Source: a virus. Taken from it: DNA of 21,114 bases. Position 1 is the first letter of the stretch. Every line of letters begins with the position of its first letter. The DNA is taken from positions 1 through 21,114 of IMG/VR virus record IMGVR_UViG_3300025418_000608; one strand, given 5' to 3'. Position numbers and translations under genes: made by a program. A model generated the notes under the pieces. The model worked only from the letters and a program-made list of their open reading frames with translations. It did not search any database and had not been told where the DNA came from. Below, in pieces: positions 5,777 through 11,654 of the stretch.

Positions 5777-6159
5777 GAGGCCATCGTCCGTTCGCGCTTG
5801 AAGTTGTAGTCGTAGTGCGCCAGCAGGCACTTCTTGCAGGCTGGGATGGTCGGGTCTATCTTGCGTCGACGGTGAAGCCAGACGTAGCCCTTGTTCGTGC
5901 CACAGCCTCGGTGAGGTTCCTGCACGATGACCTCGGGGCGCTCGACGGTGATGCCTCGCTCTTTGCGTATCTCGACCCTCTGCTCGGGCGTAGTGCCTCC
6001 CCAGATGCCAAACTCCTCGTGCTTGAGGCCTCGCTCTAGGCAGGCGGTTTGCAACGTGCAGTTCTTGCACAGTGCTAGGGCTCGACGGCGGAACTTGGAC
6101 TGCGTGGAGTAGAAGATGCGAACGTCCACGCCGTAGCAGGCGTTCACTCCGTAATCCAT
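5773..6159 (-). CDS. WhiB-like protein with one Cys repeat at the C-terminus
   Basis: The 128-residue protein has WhiB cysteines C8, C31, C34 and C40, GIWGG at 51-55 and the TPEQRVEIRKER stretch. A single C-terminal unit (HRGCGTNKGY...CKKCLLAHYDY) matches the two units in the next gene, so the pair arose by duplication or domain addition. The ATG at 6159 overlaps the upstream membrane-protein gene by 16 bases; a longer frame to 6210 is open but would overlap further and lose the short N-terminus normal for WhiB. Probably an iron-sulfur transcription cofactor acting on sigma factor. Confidence 0.9.
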   Translation of the reverse strand: MDYGVNACYGVDVRIFYSTQSKFRRRALALCKNCTLQTACLERGLKHEEFGIWGGTTPEQRVEIRKERGITVERPEVIVQEPHRGCGTNKGYVWLHRRRKIDPTIPACKKCLLAHYDYNFKRERTMAS

Positions 6160-6335
6160 GCGAGCAGGGTTGCCATAGCGACGGCGGCGAGGCATCCAGC
6201 GCCGATGCACCAGAGAGGGTTGGCGGTGGTCGTGAAGCCGTGGGTCTTCGCCGCCTCGGTCAGCCAGCCGGTCACGATGCCGGTGACGTAGGTGAGAGCG
6301 ATGCCGCCCTTACGGTCGATGGGTAATTTAGTCAT
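6144..6335 (-). CDS. Small two-segment membrane protein
   Basis: The 63-residue protein has a moderately hydrophobic segment at about residues 11-26 (GIALTYVTGIVTGWL) and a stronger one at 41-62 (LWCIGAGCLAAVAMATLLAW). It is the first gene after the 6373-6402 promoter and has a GAGGAGGACAAA ribosome binding site identical in its core to that of the gene at 1840. It is distant from the lysis genes, so I do not call it a holin. Possibly a membrane protein altering the host envelope early in infection; unproven. Confidence 0.8.
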   Translation of the reverse strand: MTKLPIDRKGGIALTYVTGIVTGWLTEAAKTHGFTTTANPLWCIGAGCLAAVAMATLLAWITE

Positions 6336-6355
6336 TTTGTCCTCCTCAGAACTGT

Positions 6356-6398
6356 GCAACGTGCACGGCTTCACCCTACTCGCTCGGATCCACGTTGC
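6356..6398. promoter_or_regulatory. Paired inverted sites flanking the replication promoter
   Basis: GCAACGTG at 6356-6363 and CACGTTGC at 6391-6398 are perfect inverted copies with starts 35 bases apart. One overlaps the -35 hexamer and the other lies in the leader just after the start point. The inner copy is also part of GTGCAACGTGCAC, a smaller palindrome. Two sites flanking a promoter at roughly three helical turns suit a looping or paired-dimer regulator. Confidence 0.5.
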
Positions 6399-6402
6399 GC
6401 AA
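6373..6402 (-). promoter_or_regulatory. Promoter of the replication operon (TTGCGC, 18 bp, TAGGGT)
   Basis: On the minus strand TTGCGC (6402-6397) and TAGGGT (6378-6373) are 18 bases apart. It lies between the terminator at 6416-6446 and the first gene at 6335, about 38 bases from the start codon. The geometry equals the promoters at 1880-1909 and 8571-8600, but the palindromic operator is absent. Confidence 0.6.
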
Positions 6403-6415
6403 GGATTTTTAGAAA

Positions 6416-6446
6416 CGAGAAACCGGCCCCCGAAGGAGCCGGTCTC
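6416..6446 (-). terminator. Hairpin terminator with UUCG loop
   Basis: On the minus strand ACCGGCTCC pairs with GGGGCCGGT around TTCG, a very stable tetraloop; flanking GAGA and CTC may extend it. It is followed by a broken T-rich stretch (TTTCTCGTTTCT). It lies about 60 bases after the stop of the gene at 6507 and just before the next promoter, so it probably ends the middle operon. The weak T-run lowers confidence. Confidence 0.65.
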
Positions 6447-6506
6447 GCAGGTTGCCAGGTGTGGAAGAACACCCGTGGGGCTTCCTTGTTTCGTGGGGGA
6501 CACGAC

Positions 6507-6779
6507 TTAGGGGAGCAGCAGGCCCTTCTTCTCCGCAGCTCGACGCTGAGCACGGTTCGGGCGCTGGCTGGCTTCGATTTGGGCGATGAGGCCCTGAATC
6601 TGTAGGTGGGCGTGGAGCAGGGCGTACTGCAGCAGGTTGTGCTGGCTCAGGTCTTTGACCTTGCCGCCCTTCGTGCCTCCGTAGACCGTCTCTGCGTCTG
6701 CTGGGGTGAGTTCAATGTCGCCGTAGTTCTCAATGAGCCCTGCGAGAATCGCCTTCACGCCTTCCGAGGTGGTCGCCAT
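6507..6779 (-). CDS. Hypothetical protein, last gene of the middle operon
   Basis: The 90-residue protein begins MATTSEGVKAILAGLIENYG, has a helical middle (LLQYALLHAHLQIQGLIAQIEA) and a basic tail RPNRAQRRAAEKKG, a tail type common in actinobacterial phage proteins. The ATG overlaps the SSB stop (TAATG). It may be linked to SSB or annealing by position only. No family assigned. Confidence 0.8.
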   Translation of the reverse strand: MATTSEGVKAILAGLIENYGDIELTPADAETVYGGTKGGKVKDLSQHNLLQYALLHAHLQIQGLIAQIEASQRPNRAQRRAAEKKGLLLP

Positions 6780-7180
6780 TACCACGCCTCCTCTGCGGTG
6801 CTCTTGACGGCGTAGGAGTTGGCAGGGGTGGAGCGGTTGGTCTGCGCCGTCGCCCAGCGCAGGTCGGGGCCACACGCTTCGACCTTCACCTCGGTCACAC
6901 TGCGCTTGTTGCCGTCCTTGTCATCGTAGGAGCGCTGTTCGAGCGTTCCCGTGACGATGGCGCGGTCGCCCTTGCGGAGACTGTTCTGGATGTTCTCGGC
7001 AATCGTGCCCAGCGCCGAGCAGTCGAAGAACGAGGTCTGCTCCTGGGGCTCGCCTCGCTTGTCCTTCCACTTGCGCGTTACTGCGATGCTGAACTTCGCC
7101 GCCGCCGTTCCTGAATCAAGGAAGCGGATCTCTGGGTCTCGGGTGATGTTCCCGACGAGTGTGATGGTGGCATCAGCCAT
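6779..7180 (-). CDS. ssb: Single-stranded DNA-binding protein
   Basis: The 133-residue protein has a clear OB-fold SSB pattern: ITLVGNITRDPEIRF, AAAKFSIAVTRKW, then SFFDCSALGTIAENI, LRKGDRAIVTGTLEQRSYDDKDGNKRS. It coats single-stranded DNA in replication and recombination, probably as a tetramer. The C-terminal region is short and ends STAEEAW, without the acidic DDDIPF-type tip that host SSBs use to recruit partners, so it may not recruit host repair proteins in the usual way. ATG at 7180 overlaps the upstream TAA as TAATG, right after the Erf-like gene. Confidence 0.93.
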   Translation of the reverse strand: MADATITLVGNITRDPEIRFLDSGTAAAKFSIAVTRKWKDKRGEPQEQTSFFDCSALGTIAENIQNSLRKGDRAIVTGTLEQRSYDDKDGNKRSVTEVKVEACGPDLRWATAQTNRSTPANSYAVKSTAEEAW

Positions 7181-7734
7181 TAGTTTGTCTCCTCTTTGTT
7201 GAGTTCGTTGATAATTGCACTGCACTCTTCCTCGGTGAGCTCGTACAGCCCAGCGAGTGACCGCCCAGCCTTCGCTTCGAGGTAGAACTTACGGTCGGCG
7301 GTGTCGGGGTGGCTCTTGAGAAGCAACTCGCGCACCTTCTTCTGGCTGTCGCTAAGGGGGTTTGCCGCCGGACGCTCAGCGACCTGCTGGCGGTTGCGCA
7401 CTTCCTCGCTGGATGCGATGCCCTTCTTCGTGTCGACGGCGAGGGCTGCGACCATCGCTCGACCCCATGCGGCGGTCTCAGCGTTCTGGACTTCGCTGTC
7501 TCGGGTGTACGGGGTCGGCCCAGGTACGGGCTCCCACGCCGTGCCGATGCCTGGACGCTCATCGTCGGGAGTGCGGTACGCCGCAGCCGTGTAGACCACC
7601 CACGACTTGTTGGCAAAGTCGATGAACTTGATGTCCACCTGCTGAAGCGATCCGTTCGGGAACTTCTCGCGGAACTCGACGATGCGCGTGGCTACGTCGA
7701 TGTAGTCCAGTGGGCCCTTGAAGTCCTTAGCCAT
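7180..7734 (-). CDS. Erf-like single-strand annealing protein candidate
   Basis: The 184-residue protein has the pattern YTAAAYRTPDDERPGIGTAWEP, TRDSEVQNAETAAWGRAMVA and GIASSEEV, typical of phage Erf-type annealing proteins (NAETSAxGRAL then a short gap and IASxEE). These bind single strands and pair complementary DNA for recombination or end repair. It lies directly before SSB, a common arrangement. The C-terminal third (SQKKVRELLLKSHPDT...) is helical and may be an add-on. Confidence is limited because the family is diverse and recognition is by pattern alone. Confidence 0.72.
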   Translation of the reverse strand: MAKDFKGPLDYIDVATRIVEFREKFPNGSLQQVDIKFIDFANKSWVVYTAAAYRTPDDERPGIGTAWEPVPGPTPYTRDSEVQNAETAAWGRAMVAALAVDTKKGIASSEEVRNRQQVAERPAANPLSDSQKKVRELLLKSHPDTADRKFYLEAKAGRSLAGLYELTEEECSAIINELNKEETN

Positions 7735-7907
7735 TACGCCACCGCCTCGAACTTGAAGTCCACGTTGTCGCGAACATAGTCGGTCAGTTCGTCAATGCTC
7801 TCAACACGGTCAGCCCAGTCGAGCTGCTTGCAGGCAGTCTTGGCCTGCGATAGCGACGTGATAAGCAGCGCGTACTGCTTAGCGTCGAGTTCTAATACCA
7901 ACTTCAT
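7734..7907 (-). CDS. Small acidic hypothetical protein
   Basis: A 57-residue frame beginning MKLVLELDAKQYALLITSLSQ, followed by acidic helices (ESIDELTDYVRDNVD). Its ATG overlaps the upstream stop (ATGA) and follows GAGGAGGGAAA; its TAA overlaps the next ATG (TAATG). No homology recognised. It precedes the Erf-like gene and may be a partner by position only. Confidence 0.8.
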   Translation of the reverse strand: MKLVLELDAKQYALLITSLSQAKTACKQLDWADRVESIDELTDYVRDNVDFKFEAVA

Positions 7908-8089
7908 TTTCCCTCCTCAGGGTTAGTGGCCCACAAGTGAACCGATGATTTTGAGACCGATACGCCGGTCTCGTTCGTGAGGCTTTGCGCTATCTCTCGA
8001 TAGGACAGTCCTCGCGACTTTTCTGCTGCGATGAAGGCTACTACAGGTTCGCCCAATCGCTCCTCAATTAGAACCGATAGGTGTGACAT
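7904..8089 (-). CDS. Small helix-turn-helix DNA-binding protein
   Basis: The 61-residue protein contains an HTH: GLSYREIAQSLTNETGVSVSKSSVHLWA, where SYREIAQSL is the first helix and SKSSVHLWA the recognition helix. It is encoded in the middle operon downstream of an operator-bearing promoter, so it is the simplest candidate in this window for the protein that binds TGTCCTACGCTNGGACA, perhaps controlling its own operon. That link is inference. Start is ATG at 8089 inside the previous gene; overlap 26 bases. Confidence 0.8.
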   Translation of the reverse strand: MSHLSVLIEERLGEPVVAFIAAEKSRGLSYREIAQSLTNETGVSVSKSSVHLWATNPEEGK

Positions 8090-8321
8090 TAGACCACTTC
8101 CCCAGCAGATCCGTGAGCTCGTCGCAGACGGAGTTGAAGTGCACCACGGTTGTCTTGACTTCGCTGTCCAGGGGCATCTTGACCGCCTGAATCACGCCGT
8201 CGCCGACTGCGAGTTGGACGTAGGCGTTGTAGTCGTTGCCCTCGATGCACCAGACCTCTGCATCTTCGTCGGTGTCTACGACCCTGAAGCCGTACTGTGT
8301 AAGTGTGTCTCGGATGCTCAT
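8064..8321 (-). CDS. Hypothetical protein
   Basis: The 85-residue protein is acidic and looks like a small alpha/beta fold (FRVVDTDEDAEVWCIEGNDYNAYVQLAVGDG then KTTVVHFNSVCDELTDLL). Its ATG overlaps the upstream stop (ATGA), and its 3' end overlaps the HTH gene by 26 bases, an unusually large overlap in this operon. Function unknown. Confidence 0.8.
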   Translation of the reverse strand: MSIRDTLTQYGFRVVDTDEDAEVWCIEGNDYNAYVQLAVGDGVIQAVKMPLDSEVKTTVVHFNSVCDELTDLLGKWSNVTPIGSN

Positions 8322-8545
8322 GCGTTCTCTTTCTTCTTGATGGGGGTTACGAGGCTAGGGATGAAGTGCCGGTACTTGGAGTGTTGCCACGTTCCACCGA
8401 TGCACGTCACCCACTGGCACTCGCCGTCTTCACTCAAACGGGCTGAGTAAAAGGTGAACGAGCCACGTTGGAAAGCCACCTTCACGGGGTCTCCACGCTC
8501 TAGCCCGTTCCACGAACTTACGACTAGCCCTTTGGCTGTTGCCAT
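8318..8545 (-). CDS. Hypothetical small beta-rich protein, first gene of the middle operon
   Basis: The 75-residue protein reads as a small beta barrel-like fold (LERGDPVKVAFQRGSFTFYSARL; WVTCIGGTWQHSKYRHFIPSLVTPIKK). Short proteins of this type occur in actinobacterial phages without known role. The start is certain: AAGGAGG four bases upstream and a promoter at 8571-8600, giving a leader of about 20 bases. Confidence 0.85.
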   Translation of the reverse strand: MATAKGLVVSSWNGLERGDPVKVAFQRGSFTFYSARLSEDGECQWVTCIGGTWQHSKYRHFIPSLVTPIKKKENA

Positions 8546-8570
8546 GCTTCCTCCTTAGGTTCATGCTTAG

Positions 8571-8600
8571 ACCTTACTGTCCTAGCGTAGGACAATGCAA
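8571..8600 (-). promoter_or_regulatory. Promoter of the middle operon (TTGCAT, 18 bp, TAAGGT)
   Basis: On the minus strand TTGCAT (8600-8595) and TAAGGT (8576-8571) are 18 bases apart, with a start codon at 8545. It directly follows the late terminator. The 18-base spacer is the palindrome at 8578-8594. The arrangement mirrors the promoter at 1880-1909. Confidence 0.72.
8578..8594. promoter_or_regulatory. Palindromic operator in the promoter spacer, copy 2
   Basis: TGTCCTACGCTAGGACA on the minus strand has two perfect 7-base arms around CGC. It occupies the whole -35 to -10 interval. It is the perfect form of the site at 1887-1903, so this may be the tighter-binding copy. Confidence 0.75.
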
Positions 8601-8605
8601 GTATT

Positions 8606-8655
8606 AAAAAAAGAAATCCCCTCGGCGGTTTGAGTGCATCAAAGCCGAGGGGATT
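8606..8655 (-). terminator. Strong intrinsic terminator of the late operon
   Basis: AATCCCCTCGGC (8615-8626) pairs with GCCGAGGGGATT (8644-8655), and inside it TTTGA pairs with TCAAA around a 5-base loop, with a GG bulge between the stems. Read on the minus strand it is followed by TTTCTTTTTTT (8616-8606). It lies about 45 bases after the stop at 8698 and abuts the next promoter. Confidence 0.92.
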
Positions 8656-8697
8656 CTTTGTCCTGAGGAAGGAACGGTACGAGACCGCACCACCATT

Positions 8698-9207
8698 TTA
8701 GGGTGTAACTGTGTACGCCGAGAATAACTGCGCTGGGGTCACGATGTAAATGTCGCCCCAGTCCTGGAGCCAGCCGCCGTAGCGCAGAGCCTCGGCGACC
8801 AGAGCTGAGCATATCCATGAATCCTGCGAGCGAAACGACGGGAACCAGTTAGGCGTGAGGATGTCCAGGACGTTTGACACGATGCTCCCCCAGCCGTAGT
8901 GACTACCGACCTGCGCACGGGCGAAGGCAAGGATGTCGGAGCGGCTGTGGGTCGGCAAAGGCTCGACGAGGATGTAGTCGCCCACGGTCTCGATGCGCTT
9001 GCCCTGCGTCACGCCAGAGGGCTCGGCTTGGATGATGGTGACTACCCACTCATCGCCGTCGTGCTCCACCGTGTCTACGATGAAAGCGTGGTTCCAGTGA
9101 GAGGGCTTCACTCCCCAGCGCAGGCGCTCGCCGAAGCGGATGGCCTTACCCATGATTCCGTTCGAGTGGGCGAAGCCAATGTCGCCTGGCTGGGGAATCG
9201 GGCTCAC
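8698..9207 (-). CDS. Permuted papain-fold (YiiX/NlpC-P60-like) enzyme
   Basis: The 169-residue protein starts at GTG 9207, overlapping the upstream stop (GTGA), which puts PQPGDIGFAHSNG near the N-terminus; an open extension to 9270 is unlikely. Motifs in permuted order: NHAFIV (His), IIQAEPSGV (polar third residue) and WICSALVAEALR (Cys). This is the layout of YiiX/YaeF-type circularly permuted NlpC/P60 enzymes, which cleave amide or ester bonds in peptides or lipids. It is the last late gene, right after a holin-like gene, so it may help lysis or modify lipid or wall. Substrate unknown. Confidence 0.8.
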   Translation of the reverse strand: MSPIPQPGDIGFAHSNGIMGKAIRFGERLRWGVKPSHWNHAFIVDTVEHDGDEWVVTIIQAEPSGVTQGKRIETVGDYILVEPLPTHSRSDILAFARAQVGSHYGWGSIVSNVLDILTPNWFPSFRSQDSWICSALVAEALRYGGWLQDWGDIYIVTPAQLFSAYTVTP

Positions 9208-9455
9208 TTGGCTGGGGTCTCGGTCGGGGTCTTGCCTGCGGCCTTCACCGGCAGAGCGCCGAGGAGCCACGACAGTTTGGGGTACTTGACTTCGAGCTGA
9301 CGGACGATGCCGTAGTAGACCGTCGAGATGACGGGCAGGAGGATAGCCAACTCGCCAGCCGGAACGTGCTTCTCCAACTTGGTGAGGTAGGCGATGACGG
9401 ATCCGACCAACACCGGAACGAAGGTGCGGATGATGTTCTTGTAGTAATTGCTCAT
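9204..9455 (-). CDS. Holin-like membrane protein
   Basis: The 83-residue protein starts MSNYYKNIIRTFVPVLVG and has two membrane segments at about residues 11-25 and 35-54, separated by KLEKHVPAGE, then a charged tail KTPTETPAK. This size and layout fit phage holins of actinobacterial phages. It is followed by a papain-fold enzyme gene, which supports a lysis role. The ATG overlaps the upstream stop (ATGA); a longer frame to 9578 is a read-through of the gene upstream. Confidence 0.75.
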   Translation of the reverse strand: MSNYYKNIIRTFVPVLVGSVIAYLTKLEKHVPAGELAILLPVISTVYYGIVRQLEVKYPKLSWLLGALPVKAAGKTPTETPAK

Positions 9456-9598
9456 GCTGCTGCTTTCTTTATGCACTTGTGACTGTCGGCCTCTAGGACG
9501 AGGTTCGGCAGTCGGTTGAAGGGGATGTTTGCTAGCGCCCCCGAGCTCAGAAGAATCATCTTCGAGCACTTGTCGCATTGGTAGATGAGGTTAGCCAT
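9452..9598 (-). CDS. 48-residue Cys protein
   Basis: The frame begins MANLIYQCDKCSKMIL and ends HKCIKKAAA, giving C-x2-C in front and H-x-C at the end, a plausible single zinc site. It fits exactly between the metallophosphoesterase stop and the holin-like start (ATGA overlap), and there is no other frame that fills this gap. No ribosome binding site is obvious. Function unknown. Confidence 0.72.
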   Translation of the reverse strand: MANLIYQCDKCSKMILLSSGALANIPFNRLPNLVLEADSHKCIKKAAA

Positions 9599-9638
9599 AG
9601 GTGTCTATGGTACACCTCGCCCCCGTGTGTTTGTCCGT

Positions 9639-10808
9639 CTATAGGACTGCGAGGTCTGACCAGCCCTTTTGGTCGTGGTTGCCGACCAGCATGGTGAGAG
9701 TGCCAGGGGTAGACCACTTGCCGGTCATGTCGGAGAACCACTTAGATCCGCCGTCGAGACTGGGGCACTGGAAGCGGAAGAACGGCCCGAAGTCATCGAC
9801 CGCTAGGTGGTGGCGGTGCGCCGTCACCCAGAGCCGAGGCATCACGCCGGTCTCGTACTGCAGGCGCTGAGACTGCCCTCGGAGCCACTCGTGCTCCTTG
9901 CCGCTTATCTTGTGACCGTGCGTAATCGCCACCGGAACACCGGAGAGCGTGACCATCTGCACCATCTCGTCGTGGGCGATGTGCCACTCACTCGGGCCGG
10001 CGTTGCCGAACACTCGTTGCAAGGTGTCAGCCAGGTAGCCGCCAGCGTTGTCGCTGTCAGACGTGACCGCCTTTGAGCCACCGTTGCGCGTCCACTCGCC
10101 GTGATTGCAGAGCACTGAGGCGAATATGTCGGGGTCGAGCGCCGCCACTCCCTGCGTCCACAGGTCAAGGACGAGGTTTAGTTGCGCCCTGAGCGTGAGC
10201 TCGACGGTGAAGGTCTGGCTCGCATAGTTGCCGGAGCAATTTTCGATAGGGTCGCCGCAGTTAAAGATGGCGACTTTCTCGATGTTCCTGCCGGCCTTGC
10301 GCAGTTCCTTGATGCGAGCGAGGCAGTCCTCGAACGATTGCTGGACACGCTCGACGGTCGCCGCCACTCCACCGTTCTCCGACTTGGCTATCTGCCAGTC
10401 GGCCCAGTTTATGAGGAACGTGCAGGGCTCAGCGTCGCTGGTGGGCTTGGTTGCCTTCGGTCGCCACTTGTCTATCTTGGCGCGAAGTGCGTCAACGTCG
10501 GCCTCAGTCGCCTGGGGCGTTCGTCGGGCGAACCTCGCCCTGTAGGAGTAGAGCCAGACCACGTCTCGGTCGCCTGATTCCGTGCGCTTGGACTGCTGCC
10601 ACTTGGACATCCGCACCGTGTCATCGACAACGTAGAACACGGCAGGGTCAAGCCCGAAGCCCTCAAGGATTGAATCCCAGTCCACCGAGAGTTCGATGGG
10701 GGCGTAGAGTTCGCCGGTCTGGAACTCGCCGCCGTCGGGCCCGACCTCGACGGAGGACTTGACGGTCTTCTCTTGGCGAAACTCAAACTCGCTTAGATCC
10801 GCGCACAT
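9639..10808 (-). CDS. Metallophosphoesterase-type protein (exonuclease-like)
   Basis: The 389-residue protein has calcineurin-like motifs in order: INWADWQIAK, FNCGDPIEN, LCNHGEW, ITHGHKISG, and TAHRHHLA. These match the Asp, GD, NHE and His-x-His metal ligands of metallophosphoesterases; in phages such proteins are usually labelled exonucleases or DNA repair phosphatases. The N-terminal 100 residues are a separate region. ATG 10808 is chosen because GAGGGGAG lies six bases upstream; GTG 10814 is possible. It sits in the late region after a small HTH gene, an arrangement seen in other actinobacterial phages. Confidence 0.85.
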   Translation of the reverse strand: MCADLSEFEFRQEKTVKSSVEVGPDGGEFQTGELYAPIELSVDWDSILEGFGLDPAVFYVVDDTVRMSKWQQSKRTESGDRDVVWLYSYRARFARRTPQATEADVDALRAKIDKWRPKATKPTSDAEPCTFLINWADWQIAKSENGGVAATVERVQQSFEDCLARIKELRKAGRNIEKVAIFNCGDPIENCSGNYASQTFTVELTLRAQLNLVLDLWTQGVAALDPDIFASVLCNHGEWTRNGGSKAVTSDSDNAGGYLADTLQRVFGNAGPSEWHIAHDEMVQMVTLSGVPVAITHGHKISGKEHEWLRGQSQRLQYETGVMPRLWVTAHRHHLAVDDFGPFFRFQCPSLDGGSKWFSDMTGKWSTPGTLTMLVGNHDQKGWSDLAVL

Positions 10809-11023
10809 ACACACTCCCCTCGGCAGTGCAGGCGCGTGGAGTTCACGCGGAACTGCGCCCCTCGGCGCTCACAGGCGCGGTGGATGCTTGACGCGGTGAT
10901 GTCGGGCATCTCGATAGCCGCTAAAATCGTCTCGCGGTCATCCTCGGGGAGTTCGTCGATGAATCTCCCGACCACACATTTCTGCGTGGGCTTCTCGTAA
11001 AACTCCGATAGGTCAACTGCCAC
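10793..11023 (-). CDS. Small helix-turn-helix protein
   Basis: The 76-residue protein contains LPEDDRETILAAIEMPDITASSIHRACERRGAQ followed by STRLHCRGEC, a small HTH common next to phage metallophosphoesterases. Terminal cysteines (HCRGECVC) could bind metal or form a second fold. GTG at 11023 follows GAGGAGGAACT. It may be a DNA-binding partner of the enzyme encoded downstream; their genes overlap by 16 bases. Confidence 0.8.
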   Translation of the reverse strand: MAVDLSEFYEKPTQKCVVGRFIDELPEDDRETILAAIEMPDITASSIHRACERRGAQFRVNSTRLHCRGECVCARI

Positions 11024-11058
11024 AGTTCCTCCTCAGGTTATGCACAGCCCTGAGTGTA

Positions 11059-11403
11059 TCAGAAACCAACTGGCGAAACCGTGACCTCTCCCTGCCAGAC
11101 CGCAGAGGTGTGCGTCGTGTCCGTACCGCTAGAGGGCTGACCCGACCAGATGACCGACCAGACACCAGCGAGACCCGTGGTAGCGAGGTCGGCGTGGAAC
11201 ACTCCGGCGCTGTCGTTGACGATGGTGCCCGAGGGGTCGCCCGAGCCGTTCGTCCAGGTGTAAGTCGTGGAGGTCTGCCCTTGCACCGAGACTTGAAGCG
11301 TCACGATGTCGGGGTTGACTTTCGTGCCCGAGATGCTGGTGAAGGGGTAATCGGTGGTGGTGGCCCTGATTACAGCGCCCTCGAAAAAGGTGTAGGAGCT
11401 CAT
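11059..11403 (-). CDS. Small Ig-like virion protein
   Basis: The 114-residue protein is Ser/Thr/Gly-rich and beta-like (TLQVSVQGQTSTTYTWTNGSGDPSG; FHADLATTGLAGVWSVIWSGQ), similar to single Ig-like domains found at phage tail tips and capsids. It starts ATGA-overlapping with the repeat protein upstream. Likely decorates tail or fibre; may be involved in attachment. No enzyme motif seen. Confidence 0.72.
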   Translation of the reverse strand: MSSYTFFEGAVIRATTTDYPFTSISGTKVNPDIVTLQVSVQGQTSTTYTWTNGSGDPSGTIVNDSAGVFHADLATTGLAGVWSVIWSGQPSSGTDTTHTSAVWQGEVTVSPVGF

Positions 11404-11654
11404 GCGTAAAACGTGCCTTTCGTAGTAGCGGAAGTGAACATGCCCTCGACGTTGCCGGCGTAGAACGTGCCGCGCACCGTAGATCCGTAGAACGTGCCCT
11501 CGACGGTTGCGCTGGCAAATGTGCTAGCAACGCTAGCGCCGTAGAACGTGCCCTCAACTGTGCCAGGGGAAGCCTTGAAACCGACCTTGCCGAGAAACCA
11601 GCCGATGAAGCCTGCGCCGAAATAGGGGCGCGTGTAATTCTTGCGTGAGGTCAT
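11400..11654 (-). CDS. Nonapeptide-repeat protein
   Basis: The 84-residue protein has a unique N-terminus (MTSRKNYTRPYFGAGFIGWF) and then six consecutive 9-residue repeats: GTVEGTFYG, ASVASTFAS, ATVEGTFYG, STVRGTFYA, GNVEGMFTS, ATTKGTFYA. The T-V-x-G-T-F pattern suggests regular beta strands, perhaps a small beta-solenoid or a trimeric spike. It lies between the fibre gene and the Ig-like gene with ATGA overlaps on both sides, so it is probably a fibre-linked structural protein. No known family recognised. Confidence 0.8.
   Translation of the reverse strand: MTSRKNYTRPYFGAGFIGWFLGKVGFKASPGTVEGTFYGASVASTFASATVEGTFYGSTVRGTFYAGNVEGMFTSATTKGTFYA

Noticed and set aside
6144-6503. Extended frame upstream of the membrane protein at 6144-6335
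   Set aside because: It would cross a terminator hairpin and a promoter. The ATG at 6335 has a strong ribosome binding site.
6507-6779. Tail assembly chaperone-like protein
   Set aside because: The RPNRAQRRAAEKK tail recalled chaperone C-termini, but it is in the SSB operon and there is no frameshift site or overlapping partner.
10793-11023. HTH protein as terminase small subunit
   Set aside because: No large terminase gene is nearby, it is followed by a metallophosphoesterase, and the pattern is a generic small HTH.
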